Source of the DNA: a virus
IMG/VR virus record: IMGVR_UViG_3300048065_000257
Coordinates: 1-35,870 of that record
DNA: 35,870 nucleotides
Strand: one strand, 5' to 3'
Shown here: positions 8,216 through 17,599 of the stretch, in pieces
Layout of the letters: each line of letters starts with the position of its first letter
Numbering within the stretch: the first letter of the stretch is position 1
Translations under genes and position numbers: made by a program
Notes under the pieces: generated by a model
Seen by the model: the letters and a program-made list of their open reading frames with translations, nothing else
What the model was told of the DNA's origin: nothing
Database searches by the model: none

Positions 8216-9562
8216 TTATTTCTTACTTGATTTAGGGTGTTTAGCTGGTAATAAATCGTAATCAGTAGTGTACTTAGCATTTTGCGGTTTACCATTCTTT
8301 ACTAAATACATAAAAGCGTTGACTCTTGCGTGTGCCCATTGACTTGCTGATTTTACGTTTGGAGAGTGGCTAGTGTTAAACGCACCTAGTCCTCTTTGAA
8401 ATACAGATGCTAACATACCAACTGTTACGCCATATCCAAGCTTTTCTTTATATTTCTTATTAAACTCATCAGCTTTTTTTTGCAAAGCCTTTCTGTCTTT
8501 TTGAGATACCTTAGCTCCAGTCTTACCAGAAGCATCACCCTTAGCACTTCCTTCACCTTTTGGGTTTTTATTAGGTGTATCTGATTTAGGTGCTTTAGGA
8601 CTACTCTTAACACCACCTTTAGGTCCTACTTCAGCCATCTTCTCAGAGTCTATCTTTTTTAGCTTACTGATAGCCCAGTTAACTCCAGCAGAGCCACCCC
8701 AAGCATCCCACATAAGACCACCGCATCCTTCAGAATAAGGTACGTCTTTGTGTTGTTGATGTCTTTTAAACGATGCCATTCTAGCAATCGTTGAGCGACT
8801 CAAGCTAGCACCTCTAGCTAGTTGAGCGGCTCTTGTCCAACCTACACTTGTCCCACAAGAACTACCATTCTCTTTCTTCCATTTTAAAGCTCTCTTAGCA
8901 TTGTTTCTAGCAGCCTTTGGATAATCACTATAAGTTTTTAATTCTACGTTATTATACGCACTTAAAATCTCTTCTATCTCATATATCTTAGCTAGGTCTT
9001 CTGGAGACAGTTCTTCTTCAACGCTTTCTTTAGGACCGTTTTGATTTTTGTCGCTAAAGAAACCTTCTATGCTAAATCCTTTCACCTTTTCAGTCTTAAT
9101 AAACTCTTCCCAAATCTCATCATTATTTACCTTAACTGAAACCATCCAAGTTCCTACAGGCATATTAAGATTGTATTTTCTAGACTTATCTTGTATTTCG
9201 TCTTCTATTATCCAAGACTCTACAACAGATAAACCACCTAGCTCTACTTCGTGTTCTAAAGTTGAGTTATTCTGCTTACCCCTTGATAGAAAAAGCTGTG
9301 ATGCTTTTCTTACAGTATCTTCTGAGAAATGTATGTAGTATTCTTTATCACCATTTCTTCTGTATATCTTCTTGTTAGGAATTAAAGCAGCTCCCATTAA
9401 TATACGCTTTTCAGAGTTTACCTCAGCAAGTTTTATTTCCTGTGATTTAAGAGCTATAAAATCCTCTTCTATTGCTGGATTTTCAACGATAGAGATAGCC
9501 TCTATGCCACCCCATTCATTTTCCTCGTCTATGAATAATTCAAATATATCTAAGTCTTCCAT
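8216..9562 (-). CDS. XkdF-like prohead protease with two extra C-terminal domains, 448 aa
   Basis: Start taken at 9562 ('MEDLDIFELF'), preceded by the recurrent leader TTGTTATAATATT; the frame extends to 9610 but without support. Residues 25-170 match the XkdF / Peptidase_S78_2 type of phage serine protease: 'SIVENPAIEEDFIAL', 'EHEVELGG' with His104, 'VESW' with Ser116, and 'KGFSIEGFF' at 161-169. It would cleave scaffold and capsid during maturation. Residues 210-305 form a second domain ('YPKAARNNAKRALKWK...CGGLMWDAWGG'). After a Lys/Gly/Ser linker, residues about 365-448 form a third ('GLGAFNTSHSP', 'SASQWAHARVNAF'), resembling DUF5824-type segments. Confidence 0.75.
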   Translation of the reverse strand: MEDLDIFELFIDEENEWGGIEAISIVENPAIEEDFIALKSQEIKLAEVNSEKRILMGAALIPNKKIYRRNGDKEYYIHFSEDTVRKASQLFLSRGKQNNSTLEHEVELGGLSVVESWIIEDEIQDKSRKYNLNMPVGTWMVSVKVNNDEIWEEFIKTEKVKGFSIEGFFSDKNQNGPKESVEEELSPEDLAKIYEIEEILSAYNNVELKTYSDYPKAARNNAKRALKWKKENGSSCGTSVGWTRAAQLARGASLSRSTIARMASFKRHQQHKDVPYSEGCGGLMWDAWGGSAGVNWAISKLKKIDSEKMAEVGPKGGVKSSPKAPKSDTPNKNPKGEGSAKGDASGKTGAKVSQKDRKALQKKADEFNKKYKEKLGYGVTVGMLASVFQRGLGAFNTSHSPNVKSASQWAHARVNAFMYLVKNGKPQNAKYTTDYDLLPAKHPKSSKK

Positions 9563-9593
9563 AATATTATAACAATTAATTTTCTTTTTATTT

Positions 9594-11882
9594 CTAATCT
9601 TCTCCTCCAAATGTAGCGTCAGACTCTATCATATTGTCTAGTTGCTGTTGAGACGTGATTTGAGAACTAACTACATATGCTTGAACAGGACCTTGACCGA
9701 ATTGTCCTCCAACAGTTTGTGCTAACTGGTCTTGACCTGTAGAGCCTACTAAATTAAAGTCAAAGGTTCTTCCGCCGCCTTCATCTCCTGCTCCACCACC
9801 GCCACCAGCACCACCTCTAGATTGTAATGTAGTTGCTGCAATTTTAGCAATAGATATACCAGCCCCAATCTTATTTTTTAAAACTCTTGTCTTACCTAAA
9901 CCTATAGCTGTTGGGTCTCCAGCCATTGCTCTTGCAGAAGCTGCAACCATAACTGTTTGGTTGGCTGCTGTAGTATCAATTATAATCTTAGCAATTTTAG
10001 AACCCTTTTCAAGAACAAGAGCAGCCTTAGCTAACCCCTCATTTTCTCCAGCTATACCCTTAAACACATCACTAAGCCCACCGACCCAAGAAACATACTC
10101 TAAATTAATCTGCTTCTTAGATTCTATCTTCATCCTTTCAAGCTCAATCTCTTGGTCCATTGTTTCAATATCAAAAGCGTGCTGCATTTGTCTAAGCTCC
10201 ATCTTTATTTGAAGGTCAGTAAAACCAGCTAATCTTAACTGCTGCTCTTTAGCTACAAGAGCTTCTTGGAACTCCTCTTCTCTTAAAACACCTACAGTCT
10301 CTTGTGCAGCAATTATGTTTTCTATATTTTCAGCACCTACATCTGATTGAGGTCTATTTAATCTACCTGTACTCGTGTCTGTACCTACAGAGCCAGCTCT
10401 TGTTCTAGCTAATTCTCCTCTTAGCTTAAGCATATCTGCATTAAACTTTCTAACTAACTCTAATTGTTGATTAAACCTTTTTGTAGAATGCAAGTATTCT
10501 AGAGAAGTTAATGCTTCTTGGTGCTCGTTTTCAGCTAATCTGATAGATTCATAATAATCTAATTTAGCTTTTGCCTTAGCTTCGTCTGTGGCATTTGAAG
10601 CCATAAATTCATCATACCTTAGTTTTTGTTTTCTTTTAAATGAAGTGAGCCTTATTAATAAATCTTTCTTTTCGTACTCCTGTTGATTTTTAAGAAGTTC
10701 GACTTGATTTATTTCTCTTAATGAAAACTCTTTTTTATACTGAGTATTTATGAATTTCTGTAAATCTAAAAGTTGTTGTTTAAACCTTCTATTAGATACA
10801 CCACCTATACCTCCTTTATCTTCATCATCAATTATATCTCTAATTTCTTCCATCCCTTTGGAAGCTATTTTTATTAAATCTTTTATTTTTTTATCTGATA
10901 AATCAGTTGTTTCATCTAAATTACTTAAAGCTTCTACTATAGCTCCTATTTGCCTACCTCTTGTAGTTGTGTATTCTCCAAACTGCTTTTTTTGTAATGC
11001 TATAGCTTCAGAACGAGTTGTAGCTTTTCTTGATGCCTCTAAGTATTTTTCAAACTCCTCTCTACTTTCAAAACTACTTTCTCTTAGTAGTTCTTCAACT
11101 TCTAACTGAGCTGTTATTGTTTTCTGCATCTCTTCTTCTATAGCTATCTGTATAGCGTTTGCTCTAGCTAATCTTTCTAATGCAAATATTTTTCTATTAA
11201 TAGCTTCTACAGAAGCATCTGTTAATTTTCCATTTTCATCTAAAGATACATTAAGGTCTTTATATTTTCTATTTGCATCTTCAACAAGCTCTATTCTTTG
11301 GCTTTGAGTTACGTTCTCATCATCCATAGCTCTTTTCAATATCATCAACTCAGATGTAGATGAAGCTATCTCAGATGATAAGTCTTTAAATTTACTCTCA
11401 GCAACACTTGAACTTTGACTAAAGTAATCAAAAGCAGCAATAACAGCTTGAAAAGCTACTAATAAACCAAGAGGACCCATTAATGCAGAACCCATAGCTT
11501 TTAATGCAGCACCTGCCCCTCCAGCTTGTTTAGCCATAAAAGTAAAGTTAGATGCTAATTGCTGTAAGTTGTTCGCAACACCCCTAATTCCATAAGGAGC
11601 ATCCGATACAACACGACCAAATTCAAGTACAGTTGCTGTAGCTCCACCTGTGGCAGCATCAGCCCCACCAATAGCCTTGCTTAGTTTATTAAAGTCATTT
11701 GCAGCTACATTTATATTTCCAGAACTCTGAATCTTGCTTATATCAACACCCAGTTGTTTTGCAGCTTGAGATGCCTGTTTTGCTGTTATTTTTATTTTAT
11801 CAAAACCCTTTTCAAGTGACTTAAGCTCTACGTTACCTTGCTTGTCAACTTTGATTTTAATATTTATACTTTGTTCTGCCAT
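9594..11882 (-). CDS. Tail tape measure protein, 762 aa
   Basis: The longest gene in the window. It has an N-terminal 'INIKIKVDKQGNVELKSLEKGFDK' segment typical of tape measures, a hydrophobic stretch near residues 125-150 ('GALMGPLGLLVAFQAVIAAF'-like), long coiled-coil helices between about 170 and 580, and a Gly-rich segment near 700. Tape measures set tail length inside the tube and help DNA entry. By the rule of about 1.5 angstrom per residue, it implies a tail of roughly 110 nm. It overlaps the preceding 46-aa gene (TAATG). Confidence 0.85.
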   Translation of the reverse strand: MAEQSINIKIKVDKQGNVELKSLEKGFDKIKITAKQASQAAKQLGVDISKIQSSGNINVAANDFNKLSKAIGGADAATGGATATVLEFGRVVSDAPYGIRGVANNLQQLASNFTFMAKQAGGAGAALKAMGSALMGPLGLLVAFQAVIAAFDYFSQSSSVAESKFKDLSSEIASSTSELMILKRAMDDENVTQSQRIELVEDANRKYKDLNVSLDENGKLTDASVEAINRKIFALERLARANAIQIAIEEEMQKTITAQLEVEELLRESSFESREEFEKYLEASRKATTRSEAIALQKKQFGEYTTTRGRQIGAIVEALSNLDETTDLSDKKIKDLIKIASKGMEEIRDIIDDEDKGGIGGVSNRRFKQQLLDLQKFINTQYKKEFSLREINQVELLKNQQEYEKKDLLIRLTSFKRKQKLRYDEFMASNATDEAKAKAKLDYYESIRLAENEHQEALTSLEYLHSTKRFNQQLELVRKFNADMLKLRGELARTRAGSVGTDTSTGRLNRPQSDVGAENIENIIAAQETVGVLREEEFQEALVAKEQQLRLAGFTDLQIKMELRQMQHAFDIETMDQEIELERMKIESKKQINLEYVSWVGGLSDVFKGIAGENEGLAKAALVLEKGSKIAKIIIDTTAANQTVMVAASARAMAGDPTAIGLGKTRVLKNKIGAGISIAKIAATTLQSRGGAGGGGGAGDEGGGRTFDFNLVGSTGQDQLAQTVGGQFGQGPVQAYVVSSQITSQQQLDNMIESDATFGGED

Positions 11883-12022
11883 TATTTACGTTTTAGTATG
11901 TTTCTAAATTCTTTCCAGCTTTCTGGTCTTTTGTATTTGCCTTTTGCTATATCTATATCCTCGTCTCCTACTAAGAAGTCATCAGCGTTTAATAAGTCTA
12001 TTAGTGCTTTTAATGATTCCAT
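11882..12022 (-). CDS. Small tail-module protein, 46 aa
   Basis: ATG 12022, one base after the previous stop; TAA 11882-11884 overlaps the tape measure start (TAATG). The acidic helix 'SLKALIDLLNADDFLVGDED' is followed by a basic tail ending 'FRNILKRK'. Translational coupling to the tape measure suggests a small assembly helper, but there is no family evidence. Confidence 0.5.
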   Translation of the reverse strand: MESLKALIDLLNADDFLVGDEDIDIAKGKYKRPESWKEFRNILKRK

Positions 12023-12023
12023 A

Positions 12024-14237
12024 TTAACTTAATTTACTTTCTGTTCTAGTCATTAATTCTAAATCAGCCTTACCTGTATTTAAGTTTAGCTTCATTTTAT
12101 TTATTCCGTAAAGCCTGTTGTTTATTATTATCTCATCATCTAAGGTCATCTTAAGTATTATACTAACTGGTAAAAACGCTTTTGCTTTTACTATTCTAGA
12201 CCTTCTATTGTAAATATCTTCTACATATTCTTTGTAATAAGTGTCAAATAAACTCTTTGTGTTTTCTACTTGATGAAATTCATCTACTTCACTACCAAAG
12301 TTTATAGACTGCTCTTCTACCAAAAGACTTCCGTTATAGTAAGACCTAGTATTTGAAGGTCTTATGTATTGAGTTAAAAACGAAGTGTCATAAGTTGAGT
12401 CACCGTTATCCCATAGTATTACACTAGGAGAATTACCTGAAGGGTCTGATGATAAACTTTGTTTTATAGCGTAAAAAAGTAGAGGCTTAATATTAACTGG
12501 GTCTTGATTGTCATTTACAAGCCAACCCCATCCAATATTAGTATTAGCACCTCCAGTTTGATTAGTACTTCTTTCATACATAACTTTCTCAAACTTATTC
12601 TTAACGTTATAAGTTCCTCCATCAAATGCCAGAGTATTAAATATCTCTGTGTTTTGAGATAGGTTATTCATCTTCTCATTACCAAACTCATCAGAAGTTA
12701 TGTTATTTGAATTTAAAACAGCAAATGTGCTAGGCTTTTCAAACTCAAAGTTTATTACAGAATATAAGTTTGTTCTATTTAGATTTATAGCATCATTATC
12801 TATATACTGTGTTAAGTCTATTTGCTGTCCTTCATCATAGTAGTCATTTAGCGTTTTGACTACTATTTCATCATTGTCAAAGTAAGCTACTAAATTAAAT
12901 GTTTTAAATAGTGAAGTAAGAAAGTCAATAACTTTAATGTCTGGCATACTTCCTATTGCATTAAACTTAAGAGTTTCTCCTGCTAATGAATACTCAGAAG
13001 TCTCTGTTGTGGTTACAAATCCACTACTTTCTACATACTCTCTTGTTGTTCTCTCTATTGATAATGACTGACCGAAATTACCAACATTCTCACCTTGTAT
13101 TTTAAATTGTAAATTTCTTACAATTTCCTCACGAATAAACCCACTTCCGCTCTCAACATTAAATACAAATGTAGTACTTAATCCTCCTCCGCTTTGTTCT
13201 AAGTACTCAGTACCTGTATTTGTATCTGTTACAGCAACACTATATACTGAACTAGGATATAGCGTTTGAACTGTGTAGGTAACTTCATATTTCTGATACC
13301 CAACATCAGAACTTCTAACCGCATTCCAAGTTGTTAAAGGTCTTAGGTCATTTCCAGAGTCTAATGAGAAGTCGTCTATATCAGTAACAACAGTTCCAGC
13401 AGTACCAGAGTATCTGCCAGATTCTTTACTTAACAACATATACAGCTCATAGAATTCTAAGTTTGTAGTAGAGAAAAAGTCATCACTAAATGTTAAACCG
13501 TATCTTTCTTCTATTGCTTTTATTATATGATAAATTCTTATACCAAACTTTAAGTCAGCAAATATAACTCCTCTTGGAGTGTTTGTCTCTGATATATTTA
13601 AGTTTCTAGATGCACTAGCTCCTTCTGCTGGATTTGGTGATGGAACTGTACTATCGTAGAAATAGTAATCTCTAGAACTTATAAAAGGAACACATAAGTC
13701 TCCAGCATGAGATGTTCCTGTATTATTTACAAGAGTACCTCCAACTAGATTATATCCATTCTTTAAACCAAACTTAACATTGTCTGATGTGTATGGTAGA
13801 CTAAATTTATTTAGATAACCTGTATTTAAGTCTTTTAGTTTATCGTCAGAGAATAGTTGCTTAAGACCTACTGTTTCTCCATAGAATACTATACTATAGT
13901 TCTTAGCCTTATTCTTTTTTAGTGAAGCACCTTTTAGAGTTATTCTTCCTTTTTTGTAATCTACTCCATTTATTTTTATAAGACCCTTTACTTTTATTCT
14001 AGCATCAAAACCATTTATTATATCCCAGTTATAATAGTGAGAGAATATAAAGTTATTGTTCTTAGAAGCTGGAACTTTAAATTCCTGTGTAAACTCAGTA
14101 AATACCTTTCCTATATCTCTAGCGTCTTTTATAGAGTTGTTTATGTTTATATCTTCAAATTCGTATAAATCAATTCTATTATATTCGCCAGCATCTGAAG
14201 AATCTAATTTTATGTATAGTTCTACGTTTCTTCTCAT
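12024..14237 (-). CDS. Large tail / baseplate hub-like protein, 737 aa
   Basis: An N-terminal domain starts 'MRRNVELYIKLDSSDAGEYNRIDLYEFED' and has 'FTEFTQEFKVPASKNNNFIFSHYYN', a segment I associate with tail proteins of Bacteroidota siphophages. The middle is beta-rich and Ser/Thr/Asn-rich. The C-terminus ends with a conserved-looking beta segment ('MTLDDEIIINNRLYGINKMKLN'). No enzymatic motif is visible. Size and position next to the tape measure suggest a distal-tail hub or receptor platform. This is an inference; the gene itself is certain. Confidence 0.65.
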   Translation of the reverse strand: MRRNVELYIKLDSSDAGEYNRIDLYEFEDININNSIKDARDIGKVFTEFTQEFKVPASKNNNFIFSHYYNWDIINGFDARIKVKGLIKINGVDYKKGRITLKGASLKKNKAKNYSIVFYGETVGLKQLFSDDKLKDLNTGYLNKFSLPYTSDNVKFGLKNGYNLVGGTLVNNTGTSHAGDLCVPFISSRDYYFYDSTVPSPNPAEGASASRNLNISETNTPRGVIFADLKFGIRIYHIIKAIEERYGLTFSDDFFSTTNLEFYELYMLLSKESGRYSGTAGTVVTDIDDFSLDSGNDLRPLTTWNAVRSSDVGYQKYEVTYTVQTLYPSSVYSVAVTDTNTGTEYLEQSGGGLSTTFVFNVESGSGFIREEIVRNLQFKIQGENVGNFGQSLSIERTTREYVESSGFVTTTETSEYSLAGETLKFNAIGSMPDIKVIDFLTSLFKTFNLVAYFDNDEIVVKTLNDYYDEGQQIDLTQYIDNDAINLNRTNLYSVINFEFEKPSTFAVLNSNNITSDEFGNEKMNNLSQNTEIFNTLAFDGGTYNVKNKFEKVMYERSTNQTGGANTNIGWGWLVNDNQDPVNIKPLLFYAIKQSLSSDPSGNSPSVILWDNGDSTYDTSFLTQYIRPSNTRSYYNGSLLVEEQSINFGSEVDEFHQVENTKSLFDTYYKEYVEDIYNRRSRIVKAKAFLPVSIILKMTLDDEIIINNRLYGINKMKLNLNTGKADLELMTRTESKLS

Positions 14238-15727
14238 TAATTTATTGAATTTATCTTGTCAAACGCAAATTCTAAATCTATCTCGTAGTTTATTAATTTA
14301 TCATTTAATTGTGTTTTATACTTTATTGAAGAAGCCTTTATGTTAGCAGGAAGAGTTACGTTGTCGTACTCAATCCATAAAACCTCACTAAGCATAAGTT
14401 GTCTAAATATTTCATTATATGATTCTCTATAGAATCCTGAACTCAATCTTAATGATTCCTTTCCTGATACATATATGTTTCTATATTGATGATTGCTTGT
14501 GTCATAAGTAGTGTTGTATACTCCTCCAGAATCTTTAACAGAACTTAATACAGAACTTCTATAAGAATCTGTTTCTACGTCCATAGATAAATCACTTCTT
14601 TTGTAGAACCATAAATCTTGTAGTGCACCAAACTTATTTATAAACGTTAGTTTGTATGGCTCGTATTTACATTCATCAATACTTTCTACGTCTATTATCT
14701 CAACACTTCCATCATATCCTGTTATGTATATTTTTTGTACAGGGTATATAGTATATAATCCTTCAAAACTCTGGAAGCAAGAACTATCTTCAAATATTCC
14801 ACCATCCATTAATACTCTTTGCATAAAATCATCAGCACCATTAACTACATTGCTTACATAAAGTATTTGCTCATCACAAAATGTAGAAGTTCCAATATCT
14901 GCTGAATATATAACATCTCCATTATAAACAAACTGAACAGAGTCTGTAGCGGCTCTTAACACAGGTATTCTTACTGGAGAGTCATCTGGCTTTGATATGT
15001 ATGTATTAGATTGCATAAGTGGCTTTTCTAATACAGGATTGTATCCATCTTCAAAATAACCATAGCCATCAAATCCAACAGCTAAGTCTGATGGAGCTGC
15101 AAATTCAAAATCTATTAATGTAGATGCATTTGTTGTTTTGTAAGTTCCGTTAAAGTTACTAGGCACAAAATCCCTAACCAAAGGACTTATATCTGATAAT
15201 GCTAATTCATTTACTAAGGTTACTGTAGATTCAAATAAGTTTTCATTGACAGGGTTTGAAATCCATAGCCTATCATTGTTTATGTCTAATGTTAGTTGAA
15301 AACTTGATGCAGTAGCGTCTTGCCTGCTTACATAGTAAGGGCTTCTTGTTAAGATATTATTAAAACTTCTATTTACAGTTCCAGTAGTTGCAGTTATAGC
15401 TCCTGTTGTATTAGAGCCTCCAGCTTGAACTACAGAAAATGTTAGCTTGTTGTTACCTAGAAAGAAGTTTTGAGTTGTAAAACTTATTACAGCACCGTAT
15501 GCAAGAAGCTGTAACTTACCACCATTTGTAGTTATGTTGTCACCGCTAATTAAATCTCCAGCAAAAGATAATAATGATTGAGAGAGTTCAGGAAAAACAG
15601 GAGCTGGGTATGTAGCTGGAGAAGTCCAAGTTATTGAATTACCAGCAGAGTCTGTAATTATTATTGTATCTCCTATTGTAAATTCAGATGTAACATCTAT
15701 TAGTACTTTATTGTATGTTATTGTCAT
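14237..15727 (-). CDS. Tail structural protein, 496 aa
   Basis: A beta-rich protein with an N-terminal fibronectin/Ig-like stretch (about 1-130), a central region containing 'FQSFEGLYTIYPVQKIYITGYDG', and a C-terminal domain ('FINKFGALQDLWFYKRSD', then 'EIFRQLMLSEVLWIEYD'). It has no membrane segments. It ends at the base where the 737-aa gene begins, so the two are translated together and probably form adjoining parts of the tail tip. I do not recognise the family. A distal tail (Dit-like) role is speculative. Confidence 0.6.
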   Translation of the reverse strand: MTITYNKVLIDVTSEFTIGDTIIITDSAGNSITWTSPATYPAPVFPELSQSLLSFAGDLISGDNITTNGGKLQLLAYGAVISFTTQNFFLGNNKLTFSVVQAGGSNTTGAITATTGTVNRSFNNILTRSPYYVSRQDATASSFQLTLDINNDRLWISNPVNENLFESTVTLVNELALSDISPLVRDFVPSNFNGTYKTTNASTLIDFEFAAPSDLAVGFDGYGYFEDGYNPVLEKPLMQSNTYISKPDDSPVRIPVLRAATDSVQFVYNGDVIYSADIGTSTFCDEQILYVSNVVNGADDFMQRVLMDGGIFEDSSCFQSFEGLYTIYPVQKIYITGYDGSVEIIDVESIDECKYEPYKLTFINKFGALQDLWFYKRSDLSMDVETDSYRSSVLSSVKDSGGVYNTTYDTSNHQYRNIYVSGKESLRLSSGFYRESYNEIFRQLMLSEVLWIEYDNVTLPANIKASSIKYKTQLNDKLINYEIDLEFAFDKINSIN

Positions 15728-16209
15728 TACTTTTTGTTTATTTCTTGATTCATTTCTTGAATTATCTCATCTATTGTTTGCTTAAATGCATTTGTAATCT
15801 CTTCATCTATTTTATTCTCTATAGCGTAGAATGCTTTTTGTATAACTTTACTTCCAGCCCAACCACTATTGTTTATTCTCTTTGCTATTGCAAAGGATGC
15901 TTTTTTATAACTAATGTCACTAAGACCACCACTTTTAGGTTTCAACCCTTTAAACTTCATCCACCTAGAAATACTACTTACCATTTCTGGAGAAGGTCTC
16001 TTAGATGTGTGTTTCTTTCCTTCAGATAAAGCCTGTAAGTATCTATTAGCTGTAATAGTAACAGCGTCAGCAGAAACTTTAGGCTTTATGCTATTTAATA
16101 AATCTTTAGAAGCAACATTGCCAGAAGCCTGTATACCGTTTTTTAATTCAACAATATAGTATTGACCAATTTTGTCTAAGGCATTCTGTATGTTTGCTTC
16201 AAAACTCAT
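15727..16209 (-). CDS. Putative HK97 gp10-like tail completion / head-closure protein, 160 aa
   Basis: Start at 16209 ('MSFEANIQNALDKIGQ'), overlapping the previous stop as TAATG; a start 6 nt earlier also exists. The pattern resembles small tail-completion or HK97-gp10-like proteins: an N-terminal helix, then 'GNVASKDLLNSIKP', a basic middle 'GKKHTSKRPSPEMVSSISRWMK', and a long C-terminal helix. These lie between connector and tail genes and cap the tube. The assignment is from character and position only. Confidence 0.5.
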   Translation of the reverse strand: MSFEANIQNALDKIGQYYIVELKNGIQASGNVASKDLLNSIKPKVSADAVTITANRYLQALSEGKKHTSKRPSPEMVSSISRWMKFKGLKPKSGGLSDISYKKASFAIAKRINNSGWAGSKVIQKAFYAIENKIDEEITNAFKQTIDEIIQEMNQEINKK

Positions 16210-16685
16210 TAGCAAGGTCCTACTCCAATAGATGAACCTCCATCTTGGAACTTCTTAAGTGTTATACTTGTTTCCCACCCAGCAATCTCATTCTCAAATC
16301 TATCTCTAAAAGGAGTTGCAGTTGCTTCGTCTTCTACTCTAGAATACTTAGAAGCTACTAAATCTAGCTTTCTAAGTGCATTAACAAGCTCAGTAACTAC
16401 TCTTAGTTGTGTGTTTAATATATCTTGAGTATTGTCGTTTCCATAAAAGTCATCTACACCTAAATTCTCGTCAATCACATCTACTATATCAGCAGCGATA
16501 ATATTTATTCTATAATCAATAGTGTTTTGTTGTATAACAGCCTCATCTAGCATTATATGTAATAATGGGAATGTGGTGTCTTTGTTGAGGTCTACATCTG
16601 ATATATCACCAAATGTAATTTTATTAGTGAAATCATTCTCCTCTATTAGTTGTTTAAGTAAGTCTATTAATTCGTAAAAGTTCAT
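16209..16685 (-). CDS. Putative tail terminator / neck protein, 158 aa
   Basis: Mixed alpha/beta protein beginning 'MNFYELIDLLKQLIEEND', with 'FPLLHIMLDEA', 'YRINIIAADIVD', and 'FENEIAGWETSITLKKF' near the C-terminus. Size, order and the beta hairpin near the end fit tail-terminator-like proteins. It starts 2 nt after the stop of the -1 frame of the chaperone gene, and its stop overlaps the next start. No family is recognised with certainty. Confidence 0.5.
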   Translation of the reverse strand: MNFYELIDLLKQLIEENDFTNKITFGDISDVDLNKDTTFPLLHIMLDEAVIQQNTIDYRINIIAADIVDVIDENLGVDDFYGNDNTQDILNTQLRVVTELVNALRKLDLVASKYSRVEDEATATPFRDRFENEIAGWETSITLKKFQDGGSSIGVGPC

Positions 16686-16686
16686 A

Positions 16687-16960
16687 TTATCTTTTCATTG
16701 ATTTCTTAATTAGAGCATTCTCAACTCTGTTTTTATCTTTTTCATATTCTAGCATCATAAAGCACTTATGAAGACTGGTTTTTGTAATTTCGTCAATTCG
16801 TCTAACATCTCCCTGAGCAAGTGTATGTATTGATTGATACCAACCCCACTTTTTCCCAAAGTTAGCTTGGATGCTTGTTGAGCTCCCTCCTTCAACATCT
16901 GCTTCGCTAAAGAGTCCAGAGTATAATTCTGTAATTTTATTCCTAAACGATAAAAAAAAA
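16687..16960 (-). CDS. -1 frame extension of the tail chaperone gene (programmed frameshift or sequencing indel)
   Basis: After slippage on T_TTT_TTT the reading becomes TTA TCG TTT..., giving 88 more residues to TAA at 16687-16689 and a fused product of about 264 aa. The extension looks like real protein: 'NFGKKWGWYQSIHTLAQGDV' and 'CFMMLEYEKDKNRVENALIK'. A TAG at 16981-16983 blocks the -1 frame just upstream, so it can only be entered near the T9 run. The stop lies 2 nt before the next gene's ATG at 16685, a tight operon fit. Lambda G/GT-type tail chaperones use the same trick. A miscounted homopolymer (T10 in reality) would also explain it. Confidence 0.7.
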
Positions 16961-17480
16961 CCGTAGCTGATAAAGCTACACTAACTGGCATATCTAACAT
17001 AGCCTCGCTATACTTAGCACTACCTTGATAATCTTCTATCAAATAATACCCTTTACTGTCTTTAGTAATAGGTCTGAACAATACAGCCATAGCTTTATGC
17101 ATAGACTCCCACTTACCAACATAAGTCTCTAAGTCAATATACTCACCAAATGATATATCATCTAGTTTAGGTATAAAACCAAACTCCACAGTCCTTTCTC
17201 CACCTTGTCCATCACTACCAGTCATCTTAAATCTATTAATTAACTTACTAGTGTCCTCATTAAATAAGTCGTTTATGTGTTGAATAGTATCTTCAAACTC
17301 TGACAACTTAATCCTCTGCACATCTTCAGCAGACATATTACAAAATATCTGTAATATCTTTAACTTAAGATACGTCTCATCTTCCTTATCCCACTTCTCC
17401 AATATCTTTAAATAATCCTGATACTGTCCTAGTGTAATCTGCCCCAAACTAAATGGTATCGTCAAATCTATTTTACTCAT
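16755..17480 (-). CDS. Tail assembly chaperone-like protein, frame-0 product, 241 aa
   Basis: First gene of the late operon. Start at 17480 ('MSKIDLTIPFSLGQITLGQYQDYLKIL'), preceded by TTGTTATAATACT; the frame to 17510 is not supported. Helical, acidic protein upstream of the tail genes, as tail chaperones are. At codons 174-176 it reads through a T9 run (plus strand A9 at 16952-16960). From there a second frame is open (next entry). The frame-0 sequence after the run uses TTG, CTG, AAG and GAG codons more than the rest of the genome does, suggesting that the -1 reading is the constrained one. Confidence 0.65.
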   Translation of the reverse strand: MSKIDLTIPFSLGQITLGQYQDYLKILEKWDKEDETYLKLKILQIFCNMSAEDVQRIKLSEFEDTIQHINDLFNEDTSKLINRFKMTGSDGQGGERTVEFGFIPKLDDISFGEYIDLETYVGKWESMHKAMAVLFRPITKDSKGYYLIEDYQGSAKYSEAMLDMPVSVALSATVFFYRLGIKLQNYTLDSLAKQMLKEGAQQASKLTLGKSGVGINQYIHLLREMLDELTKLQKPVFISAL

Positions 17481-17599
17481 AGTATTATAACAATATTTTA
17501 TAAATATCATTTTATCATAAATAATATCTATAGTTGTTTAAGTATTAATACTTTTTATCTATATACCTAAAATGAAATTAATAGGTTTTTGTTATAAGT
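17481..17599 (-). other. 3' part of the late-operon leader, AT-rich
   Basis: Non-coding stretch between the structured leader and the first late gene. It contains a perfect 14-bp palindrome AAGTATTAATACTT (17540-17553) and the start leader TTGTTATAATACT. I see no gene here. Confidence 0.4.

Noticed and set aside
9961-11109. Plus-strand ORFs opposite the tape measure and other large genes
   Set aside because: They are Ser/Leu-rich mirror frames of real genes without start leaders or promoters.
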